From Variovorax sp. PBS-H4 (GTDB lineage Bacteria > Pseudomonadota > Gammaproteobacteria > Burkholderiales > Burkholderiaceae_C), in assembly GCF_901827205.1 (NCBI RefSeq), contig NZ_LR594675.1, positions 4,464,001-4,528,000 on the forward strand: a DNA stretch of 64,000 bases, in the 5' to 3' direction. Position 1 is the first letter of the stretch; every line of letters begins with the position of its first letter. Both the position numbers and the translations under genes were made by a program. This document shows positions 34,400 through 42,903 of the stretch, piece by piece. The notes under the pieces are model-generated. The model was not told the origin of the DNA and did not search any database. It saw only the letters and a program-made list of their open reading frames with translations.

Positions 34400-34451
34400 A
34401 CCCCCACCGGATTCCTAGATTCGGAGCCCTCTTCGGGTCTTCCGGTGGGGT
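34400..34451. promoter_or_regulatory. Hairpin in the DUF932 leader
   Basis: Arms ACCCCCACCGGA (34400-34411) and TCCGGTGGGGT (34441-34451) pair with one bulge, enclosing a smaller GCCC/GGGT stem. It lies 34 bp upstream of the DUF932 start, so it would form in the 5' untranslated RNA. Confidence 0.55.
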
Positions 34452-34523
34452 CGGCACGAAGAACCCGGTTGGCCTCGTTGCCACCGTCTTTCCTGAGTTC
34501 ATCGCCCGCGACGGTCAGGAGCG

Positions 34524-34621
34524 CGCGGCCGGGGGCCGTCAAGGAAGAAGCGCCAGGGTGGTGCGGCCCGCAGGCGCAGCCGAGGACACGGCCTGGCGCG
34601 CCTTGACGGCCCCCGGCCGCG
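34524..34621. repeat. Perfect 21-bp inverted repeat with inner stem
   Basis: GCGGCCGGGGGCCGTCAAGG at 34525-34544 pairs perfectly with CCTTGACGGCCCCCGGCCGC at 34601-34620, and the next base pair also matches. Inside, GCGCCAGG (34550-34557) pairs with CCTGGCGC (34592-34599). The 98-nt element is far longer than a normal terminator. Confidence 0.8.
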
Positions 34622-34785
34622 GGCTACGGTCGCGCACAAGGTGATGAGCTCAGGAAAGATGGCTGACAGGCAACGGTCGCCTTCTTCGCCGACCTCACGC
34701 AAGCGAAGCGCGCAGGCCCGCATCGAGAGCCGGGCCGAAGGCGTCGGCCGAGCGGAGCGAGACGAACGATGAACGCCCGCAGGGA

Positions 34786-34828
34786 GCGAGGCGCCAAGAG
34801 TGGCTCGATGCGCAGCACGACAGCACGG
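34786..34828. repeat. Short intergenic repeat, copy 2
   Basis: This 43-bp stretch around GGCTCGATGCG matches 30084-30126. It lies upstream of the NYN-LOTUS gene on the plus strand. Confidence 0.6.
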
Positions 34829-34910
34829 CCGGCCATGTCCGCCTGGCCGGAGACGCCCTGAATCAGTTACCGTGAGGGCACCCGTTCAACCCACAAAAAC
34901 AAAACTCCGG

Positions 34911-35723
34911 ATGAGCACCGCCCCAACGACAACTGAGACCCGCGTGGCCGTCCTGGTCGACTGCGACAACGTGCCGCCCGACATCCTCGAGCACGCGCTG
35001 CGTATGGTGGCGCAGTTCGGCCGCGTCGTTCTGCGCCGCGGCTACGGCAACCAGGGCACGCTGGCCAACAAATGGCAGGACGCCCTGGTGCGCCTGGCCT
35101 TCACCCCTTGCCTGCAGTACCAGTACGCCGCCGGCAAGAACACCGCGGACATCGCCCTGGCGCTCGATGCGCTGGAAGCGCTCTTCGACCAACGGGCCGA
35201 CACCTTCTGCCTGGTCACCAGCGACTCCGACTTCGCCTACCTGTGCCGCAAGCTGCGCGAGCGCGGTGCCACCGTCTGCATCGTCGGCGAACCCAAGACG
35301 CCCGACGCCCTGCGCAACGCCAGCGACCAGTTCTTCGAATGGACACGTCCCGAACCACCGGCGGAAGCGGCGGTCGAAGCCGCGCCGAAGGCCACCGCGA
35401 AAGCGGAGCCGGCCAAGGCCGAGCCGCCGAAGCAGGAACCGCCCAAGCCGGCGCCGAAGCGCCGGCCACGCTTCCTCGTCGAGGCCGTGGCACTGCTCGC
35501 CAGCGACACGTCCGAAGGCAAGGTCGGCCTGGGCGTCCTGGGCCAGTACCTCAAGCGCACCGACCCGGCCTTCTCGCCCCAGACCTACGGCCACTCGGGC
35601 CTCTTGAACATGGTCAAGACCTACGATCTGCTGGCGCCTCAGCAAGAGCAAGGCGGCCATTGGTCGGTGAGCCTGCTGCCCAAGGCCGAGGGCATCGCAG
35701 AAGCCGACGCGTCGCGCGCCTAG
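34911..35723 (+). CDS. NYN-domain ribonuclease-like protein with C-terminal LOTUS/OST-HTH domain
   Basis: This 270-residue protein has an N-terminal NYN (PIN-like) domain with acidic residues at RVAVLVDCDNVPPDILEHAL, KNTADIALALDALEAL and FCLVTSDSDFAYLCRKLRER. A proline-lysine-glutamate linker (residues about 155-185) follows. The C-terminal OST-HTH/LOTUS domain reads GVLGQYLKRTDPAFSPQTYG. LabA-like NYN-LOTUS proteins are predicted RNA-binding nucleases. It is transcribed opposite to most of the backbone and converges on radC. Its role in an ICE is not known. Confidence 0.88.
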   Translation: MSTAPTTTETRVAVLVDCDNVPPDILEHALRMVAQFGRVVLRRGYGNQGTLANKWQDALVRLAFTPCLQYQYAAGKNTADIALALDALEALFDQRADTFCLVTSDSDFAYLCRKLRERGATVCIVGEPKTPDALRNASDQFFEWTRPEPPAEAAVEAAPKATAKAEPAKAEPPKQEPPKPAPKRRPRFLVEAVALLASDTSEGKVGLGVLGQYLKRTDPAFSPQTYGHSGLLNMVKTYDLLAPQQEQGGHWSVSLLPKAEGIAEADASRA

Positions 35724-35733
35724 TCGTCGGCAC

Positions 35734-35753
35734 AGGGACCCGAGGGCCCCTGG
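35734..35753. terminator. Possible bidirectional hairpin terminator
   Basis: CAGGGACCC and GGGCCCCTG, separated by 2 bp, form a stem with one mismatch between the convergent NYN and radC genes. There is no U-tract on either side, so rho-independent function is uncertain. Confidence 0.35.
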
Positions 35754-35754
35754 G

Positions 35755-36285
35755 TCACAGAAGCCCTCGCTCGGCCATCGACAGGACCGTGCTGCCCGCG
35801 ACGATCAGGTGATCCAGCACCCGCACGTCCACCAGCGCCGCCGCCTGCCTGAGCGTCCGCGTCAGATGTTCGTCGGCCAACGAAGGCTGGGCGCAACCGC
35901 TCGGGTGGCAATGCACGAACAGGAGCGCGGAACTGTTGAGCGCCAGCGCATCCTTGACCACCTCGCGCGGATAGACCGAGGTCTGCGTCACGGTGCCCCG
36001 GAACATCTCGACGTAGTCCAGGACCACATGCTGCGCATCCAGGTGGACAACCGCGAAGACCTCATGGGGCAAGGCACCGAGCCGCGCCCGCAGGAAGTCC
36101 TTGACCACCGCCGGCGACGTCAGCACGTTGGCGCCGCGCACCCGGCTCGCCAGCACCCGCTGCGCCGCAGCCAGCACTTCATCGGCCTCGGCAGGCCGGT
36201 ACGCGCCCGCGACATCGCGAACCAACAGCGAAGACGAGGGAACCGAACCGAAGGAATCAAGGGAAGAGAACAGATCGTGCGACAT
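35755..36285 (-). CDS. radC: RadC/JAB-domain protein
   Basis: This 176-residue protein has the JAMM metal motif VHCHPSGCAQPSLADEHLT, preceded by LNSSALLFVHCHP and VVKDFLRARLGALPHEVFAV. RadC-like JAB proteins are common near the integrase end of Tn4371-type ICEs; a repair or anti-restriction role is suspected but unproven. ATG 36285 begins MSHDLFSSLD. The duplicated ICE leader lies directly upstream. Confidence 0.88.
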   Translation of the reverse strand: MSHDLFSSLDSFGSVPSSSLLVRDVAGAYRPAEADEVLAAAQRVLASRVRGANVLTSPAVVKDFLRARLGALPHEVFAVVHLDAQHVVLDYVEMFRGTVTQTSVYPREVVKDALALNSSALLFVHCHPSGCAQPSLADEHLTRTLRQAAALVDVRVLDHLIVAGSTVLSMAERGLL

Positions 36286-36300
36286 GGCGGACTCCAGTGA

Positions 36301-36451
36301 CCGGGCGGGATTGCCCGAGACCGGAACCGGCACGCCGCAGCGCAGCCGTCAGGGTTCGACAGACGGCCGAAGGACGCCAGCGTGCGCAGCACGCGCAGAC
36401 CTTGATGGCAAGAACGGTGTGCAAGGATGAAGGGAACCAGCAAGCCGCCCC
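36301..36451. repeat. Shared ICE leader repeat, copy 2
   Basis: This copy matches 29852-30003 over about 150 bp, including GCACGCCGCAGCGCAGCCGT and GGATGAAGGGAAC. It lies 16 bp upstream of radC. The rest of the 310-bp gap shows nothing more. Confidence 0.75.
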
Positions 36452-36595
36452 ACCACGCGCCCCCCCGATTGGGCAAGCGCAGCGCGCAGTGGCTCTTCCA
36501 TGAGAAAGGGGCGCAGGACGCTGATAAAAAATAGGGGCAGAGGCTCAGTTCGGCGTACCCAATCGGTTTGGCCGGAGTCTTCCTTTCGACTGACG

Positions 36596-37846
36596 ATGGA
36601 GATGTGCGTGAAACGATCCGAACTGTATGCGTTGGTCTGGCAGACACCGCTACGCCATCTGGGGCCGAATCTCGGTCTGTCCGATGTCGGACTCTCCAAG
36701 CTCTGCCGCCGATACAACATCCCTGTTCCGCCCGTCGGCTATTGGACCCGTCTCGCGGTCGGCAAGATCTGCGTGCAGACCCCCCTGCCGCCTTCCGACG
36801 TCGATCACGAAATCCACCTGCCGGAGAAAGACACCACGGCGGCCCGCTCCTCCGACGCCACGAGGATCCAGCAGGTCCAGCAAGCGTTCTCCCGGGCCAA
36901 GGACGCCGTTGCCCTGCAGTCCATCGATCTACCGGCCTCACTCGACCACTGCCACCCGCTGGTGGCGAAGACCGCTCGCTTTTTTCAGTCCATCCAGCGC
37001 GATGAGGCGAAGTTGGCGGTGGAGGCTGAAGAAGCCAGGCGACTGCGCAAGCCCTTCTTCGGCGGCATGTCGAGCCACAGGATGACCACGGGCCGGCACA
37101 CCTCCGGCAGCGGCTGCCTGCGCATCACCGCGACCCTGACCCACATCGACTGGATTCTGCGTTTCCACGAAGCGCTCATCCGGGGACTGATCGCCGGAGG
37201 CTGCCAGGTCGTCGCTGGCCGGGGAGAGGCATCGAACACGGTTGAGATCCGGCGCGCGGGCGGCGCCATCAAGCTGAACTTCTCCGAAAAGGTGGAGAAG
37301 ATTGCGCAACCCAGGCGCCAGGATTTCCTCTTTTATCGGGATGAGTACAAGGCCCTCGACAGCTACAAGCTGAAGCTGGAGAGAGACTGGCACGCCATCG
37401 CCCGCCAGTGGACAGGCAGCCGCGAACAGCTGGAGCAGCAACTCCCGGAGATCACACGCGCCCTGATCGCATTCCCGGAAGCCGAAGCACTCAGGTCCAA
37501 GCTGCGGGCCGAAGAAGCCGCCATCCGACGGCAGCAGGAGCGGGAAGCAGCCCGGGCACACGACATCGCGATGGCCGCAGAGCAGGCGCGTACCCAGCGC
37601 CGCGAGGCGCGGGCGAATCAACTGCCTCGCGCCGTCGCGGTCGGCCAGTCCCTGACGACCTATCACAGTGCCCTGGATGTGCTGTCGCGCCTGGAGGGGA
37701 TCGCCGACGATCAACCCGAGGATGACGCATTGCGCACATGGATCGCACTCGTGCGAAGCAGCCTCAAGGACCCCGTGCATGAACTGGCCGACACATTGCG
37801 TGCCGAAGCGGCGCAGCCGGAACGGCCGCTTTGGTGGCCGGAATGA
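36596..37846 (+). CDS. Large hypothetical protein with N-terminal HTH-like region
   Basis: This 416-residue protein starts with KRSELYALVWQTPLRHLGPN and LGLSDVGLSKLCRRYNIPVP, then PPVGYWTRLAVGK. That helix-turn-helix-like block recurs in uncharacterised proteins. The middle is unremarkable. A charged, probably coiled-coil stretch (about residues 290-350) is rich in Glu, Arg and Ala. There is no signal peptide. It is the first of three plus-strand genes at the right edge of the ICE backbone. The function is unknown. Confidence 0.8.
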   Translation: MEMCVKRSELYALVWQTPLRHLGPNLGLSDVGLSKLCRRYNIPVPPVGYWTRLAVGKICVQTPLPPSDVDHEIHLPEKDTTAARSSDATRIQQVQQAFSRAKDAVALQSIDLPASLDHCHPLVAKTARFFQSIQRDEAKLAVEAEEARRLRKPFFGGMSSHRMTTGRHTSGSGCLRITATLTHIDWILRFHEALIRGLIAGGCQVVAGRGEASNTVEIRRAGGAIKLNFSEKVEKIAQPRRQDFLFYRDEYKALDSYKLKLERDWHAIARQWTGSREQLEQQLPEITRALIAFPEAEALRSKLRAEEAAIRRQQEREAARAHDIAMAAEQARTQRREARANQLPRAVAVGQSLTTYHSALDVLSRLEGIADDQPEDDALRTWIALVRSSLKDPVHELADTLRAEAAQPERPLWWPE

Positions 37847-37899
37847 GGCGCGGCCCCAGACCACATCACCAACCTTCGCAGAAACGATCGGAACCCGAG

Positions 37900-38340
37900 A
37901 TGGCCGAAAACCGCCGAATCCTTGCGCACGTTCTCATCGAAATGAACCCGCTCGCGGATCAGGGTGCAGACGCAACCAAGGCCGCACTGCGATCGGCAAT
38001 TCAGGTGGGCTTGAATGCCCGGGTTCTGGAACTGAACGTCTTCCCGATCGCCGCGGAAGATGGAACGCGTCATGAGAAGGCGCAGATTCCGCACTCGGAA
38101 CCCTCGGACCATGATCAGATCGTCGAAGAGTACATGCACAGCGGCATGCAGGTGCAGATCTATCGCGAGGCTGGAGAAAAATCGCCGCCCGGCTACTTCG
38201 CCGTGGTCTTGAACCCGAACGCGAAGAATCCCAGCGGAGCGGTTCTCGACGCAAAGTCCTACACCGAACTCAAGCAAATTGCCGAAGCACGAGCCGAACG
38301 CAAGGCGTTTCTGCTGCAAAGGAAGAAGGGAGGGAATTGA
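37900..38340 (+). CDS. Hypothetical protein
   Basis: This 146-residue soluble protein (MAENRRILAHVLIEMNPLAD) has an acidic middle (SEPSDHDQIVEEYMHSG) and a basic C-terminus (RAERKAFLLQRKKGG). I do not recognise a family. It follows the 416-residue gene by 53 bp and is probably co-transcribed. Confidence 0.7.
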   Translation: MAENRRILAHVLIEMNPLADQGADATKAALRSAIQVGLNARVLELNVFPIAAEDGTRHEKAQIPHSEPSDHDQIVEEYMHSGMQVQIYREAGEKSPPGYFAVVLNPNAKNPSGAVLDAKSYTELKQIAEARAERKAFLLQRKKGGN

Positions 38341-38535
38341 AGGGTATCGGCCCACGCCCACTTTGGTCCAGAGTGCACGAAGGCTCGGCATGTGCTGAAC
38401 GCCCTTTCCGATTCGCACGCCCGGCGCTCCGATACGCCTCGCATCGCTACAGCGGGTCGGTCTCAACAGACATCCCTGGCAACCTATGGACGTCCCGCAA
38501 CGGCATTGGACGCGCTGCGGAAGAACCGAAAGGCA

Positions 38536-38880
38536 ATGCCCATGCGAGCCCAGACCAACCCTGAATCGAGCGCGTTCGTCGCCGCAGATCCTGCCGCTCC
38601 ACGAGCCATGCAGGTGGCTCATCTGCTGCATGAGGCGCTCACGCTCCTTTGCTCCGACTCAACGATACCGCTGGCGCAGAGGATCAAGCCCGCCCCCGAC
38701 AGGCTTCTGAGACTGCCTGAAGTCGAGCGCCTCACTGGCCTGCGCAGGTCAGCCATCTACGAACAAATGCACAGGGGCATCTTTCCGCGATCGGTGAAAA
38801 CCGGTCAGCGCACCGCAGCATGGCCAGAGAGCGCCGTGCAATCCTGGATCGCGGAGCGCATGAACGGGCAGCCAAGCTGA
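38536..38880 (+). CDS. AlpA-family phage/ICE regulatory protein
   Basis: This 114-residue protein has a C-terminal AlpA domain: LLRLPEVERLTGLRRSAIYE, QMHRGIFPRSVKTGQRTAAW and AVQSWIAERMNG. ATG 38536 follows an AAAGG; the frame is open back to 38392. AlpA proteins activate excision genes of P4-like islands. Usually an integrase lies adjacent; here the next integrase is 24.7 kb away, beside a degenerate copy of this gene's end. Confidence 0.85.
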   Translation: MPMRAQTNPESSAFVAADPAAPRAMQVAHLLHEALTLLCSDSTIPLAQRIKPAPDRLLRLPEVERLTGLRRSAIYEQMHRGIFPRSVKTGQRTAAWPESAVQSWIAERMNGQPS

Positions 38881-39315
38881 CGCAAGACGCCCGACATACT
38901 AAGGTGTAATGGACGTTGCTCACTGATTGATTCCCGAGCATTAGCCCGAGGTGACCTGCACCGCGTGATCGAATGCAGCGACCGATCCGGGTCCGAGGCG
39001 GTGCGGAATCGCGACTTCCGTTTTCGCTGCAAAGCGGCCTTCGGCAACTTTGGCCGACATCACAGTCTTCGAATTTTGGCCCTCACGTTCGCCAACTGAC
39101 GATAAGTGGGCGTTTACGAAGGGAGGTGTTGCGCTGCGTGCATGAGATGGCGCTGGAGCCACCGCTAGTTGGAGAGAGAGTTTTGCTTTTGCAGGACCGC
39201 GCATGACCGCTTCGGCTCCACCATCAGCCTGGGCAGCGAGCTCGAAGACACTCGCGGCTGCGGCATTCCTAAATCAACCGCTGGTCATAGCCCTATCGAG
39301 AAACAGCAGGTGGAG
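38881..39315. other. Gene-free gap between AlpA and PanD
   Basis: This 435-bp stretch has lower GC than its surroundings and no conserved frame on either strand. It is the boundary between ICE backbone and the catabolic block. No att core, tRNA or insertion sequence end was recognised. Confidence 0.5.
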
Positions 39316-39705
39316 TCAGCTTGCAGTTGCGAGTTGCACGGGCACATGATCGCGCTGCTGCTTTATGCGGTTGGCCTCGTCGACGAAGACAAGCTTGGGA
39401 AGATGGTCAGTCACCTTCTCCTCTGCCACCGTCCCGAAGGCGGCGATGATGATCAAGTCACCAACGGATGCCCGCCTGGCCGCCGATCCGTTGACCGAAA
39501 TGATCCCGCTACCGCGCTGGCCGCGGATCGCATACGTGACGAAACGCTCGCCATTGTTGATGTTCCAGATATGCACCTGTTCGTTTTCCACCATGTTGGC
39601 CGCGTCAAGAAGATCCTCATCGATTGCGCATGAGCCTTCGTAATGCAATTCGCAGTCTGTGACGGTAGCCCGGTGAATCTTCGACTTGAGCAAGGTACGG
39701 AACAT
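39316..39705 (-). CDS. panD: Aspartate 1-decarboxylase proenzyme
   Basis: This 129-residue protein is clearly PanD: FRTLLKSKIHRATVTDCELH, the self-cleavage site Gly24-Ser25 in HYEGSCAID that makes the pyruvoyl group, GERFVTYAIRGQRGSGIISV and a C-terminal LIIIAAFG. It converts aspartate to beta-alanine for pantothenate and CoA. It stands alone with no other pan gene, next to a CoA-dependent catabolic block, so extra CoA supply is a possible reason for its presence. It carries no LacI box. Confidence 0.92.
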   Translation of the reverse strand: MFRTLLKSKIHRATVTDCELHYEGSCAIDEDLLDAANMVENEQVHIWNINNGERFVTYAIRGQRGSGIISVNGSAARRASVGDLIIIAAFGTVAEEKVTDHLPKLVFVDEANRIKQQRDHVPVQLATAS

Positions 39706-39860
39706 GATGGAGAGTCCTTCGATATCAACTGAGGAAGAGCCGCAATTGTGAACGGCTCGCTACTGTATATGTCCACTCATCGACGACAACATGGAACGAT
39801 CGCATCAATGCATCTCGAACGCGCTCCGCTTCGAGAATTGACTGCGTATGCCGGCCTTCT

Positions 39861-40883
39861 TCACGGGGCCGAGGTGCGCGGCGGACCGTCCGACGCGCGA
39901 AGTATCAACTCCGGGTTCCATAGTTCCTGAAGCTCTTCGGCAGGCGTGCCGTTCAAGCGAGCAAGGAGCATCTCCACCATCCGCTTGCCGGCGCGGTGGG
40001 TCTCTGCGCTGAACGTCGTTAGCGCAGGTGACAGTAGGCGACCGATCGGATGGTCGTCTCCCCCGATCACCCCGATGTCTTTCCCCGGAACCCTGCCAGT
40101 CTCTGAAATAGCGCGCATGACGCCCATGGCCACGATGTCATGCCCGCACACGATGGCGGTGGGCGGATCAGGCAACTCGAAGAGACGACGGGCGGCATCG
40201 ACGCCGCCTTCTTCGGAAGGCGCGGCTTCAAGGCAAAGCGCCGGATCGATGGGGATTCCTGCCGCGCGAAGCGCCGCCTCGTAACCCACTCGCTGGTGGT
40301 GGCTGAACATCAGGAACTCGGGAGCGTGCACCAACGCAATCCGGCGATGGCCCAGCGCGATGAATCGCGCGCAACCAGCACGCCCGACGACGGTGTGGTC
40401 GATGTCCAGGTACGGAAAACCCTTCTGCGTATCGCTCCGGCCGAACGCCACGAAAGGAATATCGCGTTTCTGAAGGTATGCGATCCGTTCATCGTCTCGC
40501 CGAGTGCGGCCAAACAGCAACGCGTCCACGCGCTGGCGCTCGACCAAGCGCTTGAACACATCGATCTCCGTTTCGATGCTTCGTGCCGAGGCGATGATGA
40601 CCTGGTAGTTCGACCCGTCGAGTTGCTCGTCCACGCCCATCAGCATGTTCAGGAAGAACGGGTGCACAAACGAGGCCTGCGGGGCCGAGAGCACGAAGCC
40701 GATGGTGTCTGACGTCTGGCGCCTTAGCCTGCGCCCGGCCGGATCCGGCGAGAAGCCAAAGCGGGCCGCAGCCGCAAGGACTCGCTCTCGTGTTGCCTGG
40801 CTCACGTCTTCTCGTCCGTTCATGGCCTTGGACACGGTGCTGACCGAGAGCTTCAGCTTCGCTGCAAATTCATGAATGTTCAA
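39861..40883 (-). CDS. LacI-family transcriptional repressor
   Basis: This 340-residue regulator has an N-terminal HTH (NIHEFAAKLKLSVSTVSKAM) and the hinge helix region DPAGRRLRRQTSDTIGFVLS. The periplasmic-binding-like core includes IVCGHDIVAMGVM. It is divergent from the flavin reductase operon. Candidate operators lie in its own promoter (40936-40947) and upstream of three catabolic operons, so it is probably the local repressor for the whole 41-62 kb block. The inducer is unknown. Confidence 0.92.
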   Translation of the reverse strand: MNIHEFAAKLKLSVSTVSKAMNGREDVSQATRERVLAAAARFGFSPDPAGRRLRRQTSDTIGFVLSAPQASFVHPFFLNMLMGVDEQLDGSNYQVIIASARSIETEIDVFKRLVERQRVDALLFGRTRRDDERIAYLQKRDIPFVAFGRSDTQKGFPYLDIDHTVVGRAGCARFIALGHRRIALVHAPEFLMFSHHQRVGYEAALRAAGIPIDPALCLEAAPSEEGGVDAARRLFELPDPPTAIVCGHDIVAMGVMRAISETGRVPGKDIGVIGGDDHPIGRLLSPALTTFSAETHRAGKRMVEMLLARLNGTPAEELQELWNPELILRASDGPPRTSAP

Positions 40884-40935
40884 TCGATGGTCCCTTGATT
40901 CAGGGCGTCATTGTCGCTGATAAGTGCACGGGTGC

Positions 40936-40947
40936 GAAACCGATTTC
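40936..40947. promoter_or_regulatory. LacI-type operator near lacI
   Basis: GAAACCGATTTC lies 53 bp upstream of the lacI start. It differs by one base from GAAAACGATTTC found at other operons, which suggests autoregulation. Confidence 0.6.
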
Positions 40948-41002
40948 AGAGGCGCCCTCTTCCCATTCTTGACATTTTTACGAAGGGTTTTTAACATTCA
41001 CC

Positions 41003-41014
41003 GAAATCGTTTTC
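41003..41014. promoter_or_regulatory. LacI-type operator before the flavin reductase operon
   Basis: GAAATCGTTTTC has the central CG and dyad form of a LacI-family box. It lies 45 bp upstream of the ATG at 41060. Confidence 0.65.
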
Positions 41015-41059
41015 GAGATTTGTTTTCAGGGCTTTCCAAGCTCTTTCCAAGGACTGCAT

Positions 41060-41704
41060 ATGGAGTTTCATTTCTACGAGCCCGCTGCCGGGCATGGGCT
41101 TCGGCACAACCCGCTCAACTCCATCATCGCGCCGCGGCCCATTGGGTGGATCTCTACGAGGAGCAAGGAGGGAGGTTTCAACCTCGCGCCCTACAGCTTC
41201 TTCAACACGTTCCACTACGACCCACCCATCCTCGGCTTTGCCAGCACCGGCTGGAAGGACACCGCGCAGAACGCGGTGGAGACGGGTGAGTTCGTCTGGA
41301 ACCTGGTATCCGAAGACCTCGGAGAGCAGATGAACATGACCTCCCAACCGGTGGCCCGGGGAGTCGACGAGTTCAAGCTGGCTGGCCTGACAGCCATTGC
41401 CGCGAACAAGGTGAGCGCGCCGCGCGTCGCTGAAAGCCGAGCCTCGATGGAGTGCAAGGTGGTGGATGTGGTGCAGTTCCGAAACACGCGCGGAGAGCAG
41501 TTGCCTGGATGGCTGGTCCTCGGGGAGGTTGTCGGCGTCCACATCGACCACGACCTGCTCAAGGATGGCGTCTACCAGACCGCGTTGGCTCGCCCGCTCA
41601 TGCGATGCGGTGGGTTGAGTGACTACGCATTGCTGTCGCAGGAGTGGATGGTCGAGATCCACCGCGCGCCCGACGAAGCCCTTCGCGACTCGCACGGCAG
41701 TTAG
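41060..41704 (+). CDS. Flavin reductase-like domain protein (FMN-binding split barrel)
   Basis: This 214-residue protein has NSIIAPRPIGWISTRSKEGG, FNLAPYSFFNTFHYDPPILG and FVWNLVSEDLGEQMNMTSQP, the flavoredoxin/flavin-reductase-like family. Members reduce FMN for two-component monooxygenases or act as flavin-dependent oxidoreductases. No partner monooxygenase is present in the window, so the second role, or a partner elsewhere, must be considered. It is the first gene of the plus-strand operon behind a LacI box. Confidence 0.85.
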   Translation: MEFHFYEPAAGHGLRHNPLNSIIAPRPIGWISTRSKEGGFNLAPYSFFNTFHYDPPILGFASTGWKDTAQNAVETGEFVWNLVSEDLGEQMNMTSQPVARGVDEFKLAGLTAIAANKVSAPRVAESRASMECKVVDVVQFRNTRGEQLPGWLVLGEVVGVHIDHDLLKDGVYQTALARPLMRCGGLSDYALLSQEWMVEIHRAPDEALRDSHGS

Positions 41705-41909
41705 CGGACAGGCCGTCCGTTCGCAGCAATCGCTGGAGACGATGCGACGGAAGCGCGCGTCTCCGCGACTCGCACATACAGCCTTCGCCATGGTCGATTT
41801 GATGGCATCGGCTGCGCTGAACCGCGCCATTTGCGGCAAGGCCCGATCGGCCAGCGTGCGTCTTCTTGCCGCTGGTACTGGGCCAACTCATTCACATAAA
41901 GGAGACCCC

Positions 41910-42851
41910 ATGCAATCCGTTTTTCGCCTGCTCGCTCCATTGCTGATCTGGGCTTCGTTTGCCACGTCTATGGAAGCCGTGGCACAAACACCCGCCAAGA
42001 CCAAGATCCGGGTTGCATCCGTCGTTTCGGCTGCATGGCTTCCGCTGTGGGTCGCCAAGGACAAAGGTCTGTTCGAGGCCCATGGCCTGGACGTCGAGAT
42101 CACGACGGTGCAGAACGTCTCGACCGTCGTGGGCGCACTGGGCCGACAGTTCGAGGTGTCGGGCTGCACGCCGATCGACATCATCAAGGCGCGGCTCAAG
42201 AAACTGGACGTCGTCGGCATTGCGGGCAACACCCAGGAGATGTCGAGCAACCAGCAGATGCGCCTGCTGACCCGCGCAGACGGACCGGTCAAGCGCATGG
42301 CCGACCTCAAGGGGCAGGTCGTCGCCACGCCTTCGCTCAACGGCGTGATCCACATTGCCACGCTGAACGCGCTGCGCCAACAGGGCATCGACACCAACGA
42401 CATCCGCTTCCAGGAGATGGCCTTCGCCAACATGGGCGACCAACTGGCGGTCGGGCGCGTCGCGGCGGCCGAGATCGTCGAGCCTTTTGCCTCCGCGCCG
42501 GGCAAGGTCGCCACGACCAGCCTGGGCAATCCGATGCTCTCGGTGGCGGACCCGGTGGTGCTGACCTGCTGGATGGCCAACGGCCAGTGGGCCAAAGACA
42601 ACCGCGCGGCGGTGCTCGCCTGGCGTGCGGCACTCGACGAGGCGAATCAATACATCCAGAAAAACGACAAGGCATCGCGCGCGGTGCTCACAAAGTGGAC
42701 ACGCCTGCCCGACGAGATCGCCAACGCGGTGCGCCTGCCCGCCTACAGCACCCGGCTGGACGACACGGCGATCGACACCTGGATCAAGGCGTCTCTGGCT
42801 GTAGGCGCCATCAACGAGAAACTGACCGCGGCGGGCGCCAGCTTCGAGTGA
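41910..42851 (+). CDS. ABC transporter substrate-binding protein (SsuA/NMT1-like)
   Basis: This 313-residue periplasmic protein has a Sec signal peptide (LLAPLLIWASFATSMEAVAQ) and the NMT1-type core: AWLPLWVAKDKGLFEAHGLD, a SGCTPIDIIKARLK ligand loop and DLKGQVVATPSLNGV. A strong aaaggag precedes the ATG. The family binds sulfonates, taurine, nitrate, thiamine precursors or aromatic acids. With the ATPase and two permeases that follow it forms a complete importer, probably for the regulon's substrate. Confidence 0.9.
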   Translation: MQSVFRLLAPLLIWASFATSMEAVAQTPAKTKIRVASVVSAAWLPLWVAKDKGLFEAHGLDVEITTVQNVSTVVGALGRQFEVSGCTPIDIIKARLKKLDVVGIAGNTQEMSSNQQMRLLTRADGPVKRMADLKGQVVATPSLNGVIHIATLNALRQQGIDTNDIRFQEMAFANMGDQLAVGRVAAAEIVEPFASAPGKVATTSLGNPMLSVADPVVLTCWMANGQWAKDNRAAVLAWRAALDEANQYIQKNDKASRAVLTKWTRLPDEIANAVRLPAYSTRLDDTAIDTWIKASLAVGAINEKLTAAGASFE

Positions 42852-42903
42852 CGCAACGCAAAGAGACAACCCGAAGAGACAACGGCCCTCGGGCCAGAGA
42901 ACC

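Noticed and set aside
41060..41704. Flavin reductase as part of a two-component monooxygenase in this operon
   Set aside because: No oxygenase partner gene is present in the window, so the system was not claimed.
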